From Gracilaria caudata (taxonomy: Eukaryota; Rhodophyta; Florideophyceae; Gracilariales; Gracilariaceae): 10,218 bases of DNA. The position numbers and the translations under genes were made by a program. The DNA lies in assembly GCA_030374735.1 (NCBI GenBank), contig JASCIV010000924.1, positions 1 to 10,218 on the forward strand, written 5' to 3'. Below, piece after piece: positions 1-6,343 of the stretch. Under the pieces are notes generated by a model that was given only the letters and a program-made list of their open reading frames with translations, was not told the DNA's origin and did no database searches. The first letter of the stretch is position 1. Every line of letters starts with the position of its first letter.

Positions 1-628
1 GATCGGTGGACACGGCGCGAAGCGGCAGCCCGCTGATGGTGGCGATGGACCACGCCGCCACGCTGGAGTCGCCGTGTTCTCCGATGATCACCGCGTGTAC
101 CTCGCCGGCGGCCACGCGCGCGCGCTGCGCAAGCGCGCTGACGAGACGCGCGGAGTCGAGGTTAGTGCCGGAGCCGATCACGCGCTGGTGCGCGGCGTCT
201 CCCGCCAGACGCGCGGTGACGTACGTGAGCACGTCGCACGGGTTGGACACCACCACCAGGATGGCGTCGGGCGACAGCTTGACGAGCTGCGGCACGAACG
301 AGGACAGGATGGCCACGTTTCTTCCCAGCAGTTGCAGCCGCGACTCTTGCGGGCGCTGACGCGCGCCGGCGGTGATGAAGATGAGATTGGAATCGCTTGT
401 GGCGCTCATTTCGGACGAATGGGTGATGCTCATGGGGTGAAGAAGCGCCATGGCGTCGGACAGATCGAGCGCCTCGCTCTCGGCGCGCGAGGCGACCACG
501 TCGATGAGCACCAGGTGCGTGGCGAGCGCGCGGCGCGATACGGCGTCGGCGATGGCGGCGCCCACGCGCCCCATGCCGATGATGGAGATGCGGCGCTGCT
601 GCGCGCCTTGCGAGCTTTCTTCGTGCAT
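1..628 (-). CDS. LDH: L-lactate dehydrogenase, canonical, 3' part cut by window edge
   Basis: This gene encodes the N-terminal 209 residues of an L-lactate dehydrogenase, the cytosolic NAD-dependent enzyme that interconverts pyruvate and lactate. The ATG is the complement of 626-628. An in-frame TGA 31 bases upstream, with no other ATG between, fixes the start. Visible signatures, in residues: glycine motif GMGRVG at 18-23, acidic end of the second strand D43, active-site loop GARQRPQESR at 88-97 (Q91 matches the glutamine that selects pyruvate over oxaloacetate; R97 is the loop arginine), SNP at 128-130, D158 and R161 in GTNLDSAR, and catalytic H185 in GEHGDSS. All family-critical residues in the visible part are present, so an active enzyme is likely. 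The tetramer-forming C-terminal third lies outside the window. There is no N-terminal targeting extension: the Rossmann fold starts at about residue 13. Codons are strongly G/C-ending, as in the divergent neighbour. Confidence 0.95.
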   Translation of the reverse strand, partial: MHEESSQGAQQRRISIIGMGRVGAAIADAVSRRALATHLVLIDVVASRAESEALDLSDAMALLHPMSITHSSEMSATSDSNLIFITAGARQRPQESRLQLLGRNVAILSSFVPQLVKLSPDAILVVVSNPCDVLTYVTARLAGDAAHQRVIGSGTNLDSARLVSALAQRARVAAGEVHAVIIGEHGDSSVAAWSIATISGLPLRAVSTD

Positions 629-1161
629 GCTGTGCGGAAGGAGCGGCGTTTTGTTGTTTCACGGGCTTGTTCGACGGAGTGTCTCGGCTCGGGGGTGGGG
701 GTTTCGATGACTCGACGGCCGACGGCGCGACGACGAACGACGGTGGGTGCGCGACGGGCGCTCGCGCGCTTTGAGTGCAACGCCGACGTGCGACTTGCTT
801 TGGCTGCTCGGCTGTGCGCGGCGACGCTTCTTGCGTCGAGCCGCACGTCGAAGGCTCGACGCGCGAACACGCGATGCAGACGCATCGCTGGCGCGCGTGT
901 CATGTAGCGCGCGCGCGTTGTGGTTGGGCCACGTGTGCGACGCATGCGAATCTCGCGCCGCGCCACGCGCGCGCTGTGCGGCGTGCGCGGGGGGGCGCCG
1001 CGCTGGCGCCTGTTGCACGCGTACTGCAGCGCGCTTCGCGCCCGCGTATACATCAACCGGGAGGCGCGCGTGCTCGCCGTCGCCGCGTTCGCAAGGGGCT
1101 GCGACCACATCGCGTCGTCGTTGACGCAGAGCAAGCTGCAGAAAGAAGAAGCATCTTCAAC
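629..1161. promoter_or_regulatory. Bidirectional intergenic region between two LDH-family genes
   Basis: These 533 bp separate the start codons of two head-to-head LDH-family genes, so both promoters must lie here or overlap. The sequence is extremely GC-rich with many CG and GCGC runs. I see no TATA box near either start. Recognisable elements are a perfect inverted repeat at 871-888 and a CACGTG palindrome (E-box or G-box type core) at 930-935. Reading frames stay open across much of the region on both strands, which I attribute to the shortage of A/T-rich stop codons rather than to coding. Promoter function is inferred from position only. Confidence 0.5.
871..888. repeat. Perfect 7-bp inverted repeat with 4-base spacer
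   Basis: GCGATGC at 871-877 and GCATCGC at 882-888 are exact reverse complements around AGAC. The element lies within about 16 bp of the midpoint of the divergent LDH intergenic region. It could be a binding site for a dimeric regulator shared by both genes, or a chance palindrome in CG-rich DNA. Confidence 0.5.
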
Positions 1162-2253
1162 ATGTCCGTGTTTCCCAGCGAGCCGGCCGCGCTGTCCACG
1201 CACCGTCGCGTGTCGCTCATCGGTGTCACCGAGTACGGCCGCTCCTTCGCGCTGTCGCTCATCGCGCGCAACTGCGCCACGCATCTCACGCTGGTGGACA
1301 AGCACTTCGAGAAGGCCAAGGGCGAGGCGCTCGATCTTCAGGACGCGCTTCCGTTTCTACCGGACATTCGTCTGAGCCACTCGTCCGATCCGCGCGCCAG
1401 CGCGCTGTCCGACGTGGTGGTCATCACGGTTGGACAGCCGTTTTGCTCCAAGTTCGAGTCGCGCATGGATCTCATTCAGCACAACACGCGACGCGTGGCG
1501 GAGGCGGCGTATGCGGCGGCGTCGGTGTCGCCGGAGGCGGTGATTGTGGTGGGCACGGACCCCGTGGACGCCATGACGTACGTGGCGGCGAAGGCGGCGC
1601 ATCTGGCGCGTCCGCAGTTCGAGCTGGGCTTCCGCGTGATGGGCGCCGGCACCGCGCTCGATCTGGCGCGTCTGCGCGCCGCGATTGCGCGCAGGGCGAA
1701 CGTGGATGCGGCCGACGTGGCGGCGAACGTGGTGGGCGAACACGGCGATAATATTGTGCCGCTGTGGCGGTACTGTCGCATTCGCGGCATTCGGTTGGAG
1801 CGCATTTGTCCGGAGCTGTCGGAGCCGGCGGTGAGGCAGGCGGTGACGGAGGAGGTGCGCCAGGCGGTGTACCGCATCGTGGAGGGAAAGCCGGAGGGCT
1901 CTAGCAAGGGCATTGGCGAGTGTCTGGCGGACCTGGTGCAGTGTCTGATGACGGGCATTGGCAACATTCGCACCGTGTGCACGAGGGTGACGGCGCAGCA
2001 CATCGCGGGCTTGAAGGAGGCGGTGTACATGTCGGTTCCTTGCAAGATCGACTCGGGCGGCGTGGCGGGCATCTTCCCGTTCGAGGTGGACGGCGAGGAG
2101 CGGCAGCAGCTGATGAGCGCCACGGAGGTGCTGTGCGAGGCGCAGCGGCGCGCGGACGCGGTGCTGGCGGAGCTTGATACGTACCACGGCGCGGTGTCCG
2201 TGGCGCTGCCGAGTGCGGCGCTGCGCTCGGTGGCCTCACTTCCGCTGGCGTGA
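1162..2253 (+). CDS. Divergent lactate dehydrogenase-like protein
   Basis: This complete, uninterrupted 363-residue member of the LDH/MDH family is clearly related to the adjacent minus-strand LDH. The ATG at 1162 has A at -3 and places the Rossmann fold at residue 15, as in its neighbour; the frame stays open upstream to 775, but that part has no LDH similarity. Kept: D46, loop arginine R101, D167 and R170, catalytic H194 in GEHGD, LADL at 255-258 and SVPC at 291-294. Changed: the glycine motif is GVTEYG (21-26; middle glycine is T23), the active-site loop GQPFCSKFESR (91-101) is one residue longer and has neither the LDH glutamine nor the MDH arginine at the selector site (C95 or F94), SNP has become TDP (132-134), and the C-terminal pocket threonine aligns with S247. 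A tail of about 24 residues extends past the usual LDH end. The substrate is therefore uncertain, and weak cofactor binding or a non-catalytic role is possible. The ORF is intact with strong G/C third-position bias, so it is not an obvious pseudogene. Confidence 0.92.
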   Translation: MSVFPSEPAALSTHRRVSLIGVTEYGRSFALSLIARNCATHLTLVDKHFEKAKGEALDLQDALPFLPDIRLSHSSDPRASALSDVVVITVGQPFCSKFESRMDLIQHNTRRVAEAAYAAASVSPEAVIVVGTDPVDAMTYVAAKAAHLARPQFELGFRVMGAGTALDLARLRAAIARRANVDAADVAANVVGEHGDNIVPLWRYCRIRGIRLERICPELSEPAVRQAVTEEVRQAVYRIVEGKPEGSSKGIGECLADLVQCLMTGIGNIRTVCTRVTAQHIAGLKEAVYMSVPCKIDSGGVAGIFPFEVDGEERQQLMSATEVLCEAQRRADAVLAELDTYHGAVSVALPSAALRSVASLPLA

Positions 2254-2266
2254 TAGCAATTGCTAT
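2253..2266. repeat. 14-bp perfect palindrome in the convergent 3' gap
   Basis: ATAGCAATTGCTAT begins at the last base of the LDH-like stop codon. It lies in the 67-bp gap (2254-2320) between that stop and the stop of the convergent ZZ-protein gene. Transcripts from the two sides probably overlap. No AATAAA is visible in the gap on either strand. A role in 3' end formation is only a guess. Confidence 0.35.
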
Positions 2267-2320
2267 TCGGTACATAGATTCTGTATTTTGCAAAAATCGC
2301 GATCAGGCCTAATGCATGTT

Positions 2321-3817
2321 TCAGTCCAAGTCTTGAGGCACAGCCTGCAAGTTCTCGGGCCGAATATTGTACCGACAATTCTCGTCATCGACAAGGCGCA
2401 CTTGTACCCTCCCATTGACAGCTTCACTCCTCACAACACTTGCAAGCATTCCGTTCATGCTCTCCTTGTTCAAACCACAAAGCTGTACAACATCCCCTTC
2501 GCGAAAAGCTGCTTCAGTACGCTGAGCTGCAGTTCGCTTGTGAATCACATCAAAAGCAGCAACTGCGGCTTTCCTTTTCGCACTCACGCTACGTCCTTCA
2601 GTGCAACTGATGCAATGCGCGTCGATGAAAGCGTCGAGCTCTTTTGCACCCATTGCTTCGATCTGCGTCTCCCATACTAGCTTCAAGAGCTCTAGTTTCT
2701 CGCGGATTCCAACATAACTTACCCCATTCTCATTCAAATAGTCCTTCATTTGTGAAACGCACATTTTTTCGCCTATAAAAGTGATTAAAGCCTTCTCTGT
2801 TTCGTCTGGTTTCGCCTTATGGGGCTTCGATGGGACTTGCGCCGGTGTTGCCGATGAAGATGTTGAGGCCTTCGCATTCAGTGCGCTTCCATCTCTGACT
2901 TTGGGTTCTTGACGAGGCCGAAGATGAATGGGATTTGACCCAACTCGTCCAATTTTGGAGAATGGATGGGTCAATTCGTGTTTCCCTCCACGGTAGCACT
3001 CTTCGCAAAGATCATAATCGGGACACACGTCACACTTAAAGCGCGAACCTCGCAGTCCTGTCGTCCTACACGCATCGCAAATGATTGAAGTGTGAACGAT
3101 AGAACACTTTGCAAACTGACTTCTAGGGCAATCAGCTTGACATTCACAAGCTGCAGACTCAATTCCTTTACAGTGTTCACAATGACCTGGCGCCGAGCAC
3201 TTTGTAGATTGTCTGGGAGGGCAAGCATGTTCACAAACACATGATCCTTCTAAACCCTTGCAGTGATCGCAGTGGTTGGACGCAGTTTCTGTAACATCTT
3301 TGCGAAAGATGTTTGCTAAGAGAGATGTTAGAAGCTGTAGTTGATGACGTGAACCAGAAGCTTGTTCCCGTTCCTTCCATCTCTGAAGAGGTTCGAAGTA
3401 ATACTTTTGCAGCCAAGCTGGCTTGAACACCATGATTTTTGATATCTCTACTTGTTTACCACCAACTAGTGCGGAAGAACCGACGGCGAGCACGTTTGTA
3501 ACCTTCTTCAGCTCAATGAACATATTCAGACGGTTTTCGCATAACTCGCCGGACTCATCGAGAAATATCGTCGTGTTGACCATTTTGGACACACTGAACT
3601 CATTGGCAGCGAGCCTAAAGATTGCGTCTTGGCGGGCTTTGGGTAGCTTGTGCACGTTTTTGAAATCGACTAGGTCGTCCACAATGATGTCGATGCCGCA
3701 ATCCAGGGTGGTGCAGCGGAGGTAGTACGATAAACGGGATACATCGTGATCTGGAACAACTACTACCTTACCCGTGGGTCGGAAAGAGCGCTGTTGCGAT
3801 GTCAACAACGCTGACAT
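2321..3817 (-). CDS. ZZ-type zinc-finger protein with Cys-rich repeats and SAP-like motif
   Basis: This single-exon ORF gives 498 residues from the ATG at 3815-3817, chosen because it has A at -3 and opens directly onto conserved-looking sequence. The frame stays open to an ATG at 4120, which would add 101 residues of low-quality sequence. Layout in residues: 1-150, an alpha/beta region I do not recognise; 182-208 and 212-238, two tandem Cys/His-rich units sharing HCxHCKGxE, CxC, CP and KCS; 247-284, a ZZ zinc finger (C247, C250, C262, C265, C271, C274, H280, H284, with CPDYDLC in the core); 290-340, a Ser/Ala/Pro/Lys-rich linker; 356-379, a SAP-like helical motif (MKDYLNENGVSY, then GIREKLELL); 439-493, a barrel-like C-terminal domain with GLNKESMNG and IRPENL, a pattern I associate with small SH3/KOW-like domains. 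ZZ fingers bind zinc and usually a protein partner such as a histone or ubiquitin-pathway substrate. A scaffold or adaptor role is inferred; no catalytic domain is seen. Confidence 0.85.
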   Translation of the reverse strand: MSALLTSQQRSFRPTGKVVVVPDHDVSRLSYYLRCTTLDCGIDIIVDDLVDFKNVHKLPKARQDAIFRLAANEFSVSKMVNTTIFLDESGELCENRLNMFIELKKVTNVLAVGSSALVGGKQVEISKIMVFKPAWLQKYYFEPLQRWKEREQASGSRHQLQLLTSLLANIFRKDVTETASNHCDHCKGLEGSCVCEHACPPRQSTKCSAPGHCEHCKGIESAACECQADCPRSQFAKCSIVHTSIICDACRTTGLRGSRFKCDVCPDYDLCEECYRGGKHELTHPFSKIGRVGSNPIHLRPRQEPKVRDGSALNAKASTSSSATPAQVPSKPHKAKPDETEKALITFIGEKMCVSQMKDYLNENGVSYVGIREKLELLKLVWETQIEAMGAKELDAFIDAHCISCTEGRSVSAKRKAAVAAFDVIHKRTAAQRTEAAFREGDVVQLCGLNKESMNGMLASVVRSEAVNGRVQVRLVDDENCRYNIRPENLQAVPQDLD

Positions 3818-4470
3818 GGTGGAAGTTCTTTTGTGTTTGGATTCAACAAGAACGGTTGAAGCTGAAGTAGGACGAGTTATGTAACCACTGGAACGTTCAC
3901 TTAACTCTAGATGAACGCACACGGTATGGCGTCGTGTAAGCTGTGTGCTAATGAAATGCATGCACGGCGCTTGGACCTTCAAGGTGAAAGTCATTGAAGG
4001 TGCGAAGAGCGCTTCACGTTGTCGACATTCTGGTGGTTCCCTTGTATCCCTTGTATAAACAGAATACAACATAATACCCTTCAGGGTATGTTCAAAGTTT
4101 TCGAGAAGCCAATCATTCATTTGGTGGAAATTCTCGTCTACAAAGGGGAACGCTAGCCCTCTTAGTGCACTAAAGTGTTGGCCAACGACGCCTTCTACAC
4201 TAGTACCTTGTTGTGTTGCTTTGTCGCCGACTCAAGGCTACGGCGAGAATAAGCGAATTCAGCTCACGCATACAGCACTATGGTACCGTCGTTCTCAGGA
4301 CTAAAAGTCGTTTAATCCCTCAGTCCAATTTTAGCATCGTATATAACTCGAATAGGAGGATCTATCCTGTAAAATAGATTCCGTATTTTGAGACGAGTGT
4401 AAGCCAATTTTTTGGCAATTGCTTTACAGACTGTGAGGTGTTGCTTTCTTGCCTCGAATAACACCTGAGG
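3818..4470. other. Upstream region of the ZZ-protein gene, no recognised gene
   Basis: This stretch holds the 5' leader and presumed promoter of the minus-strand ZZ-protein gene. The minus-strand frame is open from 4120 to 3817 without domain-like sequence. A 17-base segment at 4374-4390 repeats, with one mismatch, one at 2274-2290. I see no TATA box, RNA gene or other convincing coding sequence here. Confidence 0.4.
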
Positions 4471-4704
4471 ATGCCTTCGTTGTTCCAGCGCACGGCGGGA
4501 GCTTTTCAAAGCCACCCCGAGAACAACGCGGTGGCGAGTCCCGCAGTCGGCGTTGCCGCCAACGCTCTGTACATGGTCCCAAAGGGCACATCGCTCCGCG
4601 AAAGCTTCAGAAACATCGTGCTGACAAACTTCTACCCGATAAACGCCACCCTTGCAACACGAATTGCATTGTCCATGCAAACTGCGAAAAGCACACCAAA
4701 ATAA
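4471..4704 (+). CDS. Small hypothetical protein, 77 residues
   Basis: This short ORF starts at an ATG with A at -3; an in-frame TAA 12 bases upstream limits it. Codon choice supports coding: all five Asn codons are AAC, both Tyr codons are TAC, three of four Phe codons are TTC, and the first two thirds favour G/C at third positions although the surrounding DNA does not. The predicted protein is basic, with an N-terminus rich in Ser, Ala and Arg and few acidic residues, compatible with a small organellar protein; that is inference only. I do not recognise the family. A minus-strand ORF overlaps it (4312-4680) and is probably a shadow. It could also be one exon of a larger gene. Confidence 0.4.
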   Translation: MPSLFQRTAGAFQSHPENNAVASPAVGVAANALYMVPKGTSLRESFRNIVLTNFYPINATLATRIALSMQTAKSTPK

Positions 4705-5245
4705 ATGGTTGCACTCAACACAAACGAGTATAAGCTTCTATCCCACGCTTTTCCCTCACACCCATAGAACAAGAGGCAGTGCTGGATGGCCCTCGAAGCC
4801 TTTCGTGTCCGACGAAGGTGAGAATCTAGCTGTCGTCATCATTGCTCTGTTCGCCTAATGGCTCTCGCAAGCTCTTCTGTGAATGACGTGCGAGAGGTTA
4901 CTACATCGCTGTCTACGTCTCTGGCCGCACATCCTTTATAGCCCAGTTGTCATATGACGCAACAAGAATTGCTCAAGTGAGCCACAATCAGCGTTAGCGC
5001 ACCTGTGCCAACTGTGAACCATACCCGTTATGCCACAAGCGCTGAAATCTTAGGGAGACGTCCCAACATTTTCGTTTTCAATCTGTGGAAGGTGGTTGGC
5101 TCAAAAGTGTGCATGACGCTTGCGCAGATTAGTAATTAAATTCCACTCTCCACCTTACCATAACATTTCATCAGAATTCTTGCGCAGTTTCTACGCATTC
5201 AGTTGCGCATGTGCACCCAATGTGAATGGCTATAGCCAACACAGC
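4705..5245. other. No gene recognised
   Basis: I see no convincing coding sequence, RNA gene or notable repeat in this stretch. Short open frames exist on both strands but lack codon bias or family features. Confidence 0.4.
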
Positions 5246-5653
5246 ATGTGTGTAACGGTGTGGAGCATCTGTATGAGCCGCGCTGATCTTGAAACAGAAA
5301 CCCCGATGGACCATACCGCAGAGCACCTCACCGACGAAAAGACTACATTTCATCCATGGGCATGGACCCGGTGTCGTGCTGGCTGCTGTCTAGCAGCCAC
5401 AGCCGCAACCCTCAAAGTGAGAACCAACTTGGTATTGACTGAGGCGGCCGGGAAGCAAACAGCCGCTGGTGGTGTCCAGCGCATGTCGCACGATCAAAAC
5501 CATCCAAAATCACTGCTGGGTAGGTCAAAGAACCCTGAAACATCGACGGCGAGGAAATTGCCAGTTCTAATGCTACAAGGGGCCCCGATGAGGCTAATCT
5601 CTAGTCTTAATAGGAGTCTACTTACTAAACGAGTTCAGCCACACATTCGTTGA
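5246..5653 (+). CDS. Doubtful hypothetical protein, 135 residues
   Basis: The open frame runs from 5120, but the first ATG is at 5246. The conceptual protein has no recognisable domain, signal peptide or membrane segment. It contains a Cys/Ala-rich patch around residues 44-55 and a basic C-terminal half. Third positions show no clear bias and all synonymous families are used evenly, unlike the 77-codon ORF upstream. The frame length is somewhat more than expected by chance here, which is the only reason to list it. Confidence 0.2.
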   Translation: MCVTVWSICMSRADLETETPMDHTAEHLTDEKTTFHPWAWTRCRAGCCLAATAATLKVRTNLVLTEAAGKQTAAGGVQRMSHDQNHPKSLLGRSKNPETSTARKLPVLMLQGAPMRLISSLNRSLLTKRVQPHIR

Positions 5654-6343
5654 AGTCGTAAAGACATGAATGTCGTGCATTATTGCATGGCGGAACTCTC
5701 CCAAGTTCCCTCTCCAATTTAGTACGGTACTGTGTGTGAAGAGTCCAGTCCCCTCGCAATCGAGCTACAGAAGCAGCGCAAAACTCATTCCAAGCTGAAC
5801 GGCGCGACCGCCAGCAATCCACCCCCGTTGATGAACTTCTTCAGCGTGTCTTTATATCGTTTCACGTCATCTGAAATATGATACTGATCGTAATGCCCAC
5901 AGCATCAATTCTGCTTAGAACAGCGGCTAGCTGTCTGTTTACACTATCTCTCGTTTTCTCGAAGGGGATTATTACCTTCGTACGTACGCAGCAATGACCG
6001 CCCTAGATCTTTCGTATTGAACGAGAAGCACCCGAAAATCTGTGGAACTGCGTAAACTATGTCGAATGAAGATTTGATGACTCATCAAAGCTAATTATCA
6101 TGGGTGAGTCTAAACGGTTCTCTCGAGACCACGCCATGCGCTGTTTGATGGAGAATGCCCTAAAACCGCCAATATGCAAAAGCCAGCGAGGACTACAACA
6201 AAATGTGTTTCTACAAATTAGCGCCATGCGCTCTGGACTTCACGGTCGTCCATATCGGAGTTCACGATACCTTCTCGATACCTTCTTTGGACAGGTGCAG
6301 CCTTCGAGTAGGCCCCGGCCATCGGTCATTCACTCTCTTCGCG
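5654..6343. other. Probable upstream region of the membrane-protein gene
   Basis: No convincing gene is seen. The stretch presumably contains the promoter and 5' leader of the membrane-protein gene that starts at 6344. The downstream part carries an 11-bp tandem duplication (6265-6286). A 10-bp palindrome, CGTACGTACG, lies at 5979-5988. Two overlapping frames are open between 6100 and 6343, but neither resembles a protein family. Confidence 0.35.
6265..6286 (+). repeat. Perfect 11-bp tandem duplication
   Basis: CGATACCTTCT occurs twice with no spacer, about 58 bp upstream of the chosen start of the membrane-protein gene. Eleven is not a multiple of three, so a duplication here would shift a reading frame. 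This favours the start at 6344 over the ATG at 6203 in the same frame. Confidence 0.7.

Noticed and set aside
775..1161. N-terminal extension of the LDH-like protein
   Set aside because: The frame is open, but the sequence is Arg/Ala/Cys-rich with no LDH similarity and no clear targeting peptide; the ATG at 1162 has a good context and fits the family length.
162..1305. Several long overlapping ORFs on both strands across the LDH block
   Set aside because: They are frames opened by high GC, are rich in Arg, Ala and His, and are incompatible with the clear LDH reading frames.
3818..4120. 101-residue N-terminal extension of the ZZ protein
   Set aside because: The frame is open from an ATG at 4120 with C at -3, but the sequence has no domain features and the ATG at 3817 has the better context.
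4312..4680. 122-codon minus-strand ORF
   Set aside because: It overlaps the plus-strand 77-codon ORF, which has the better codon bias, and shows no family features.
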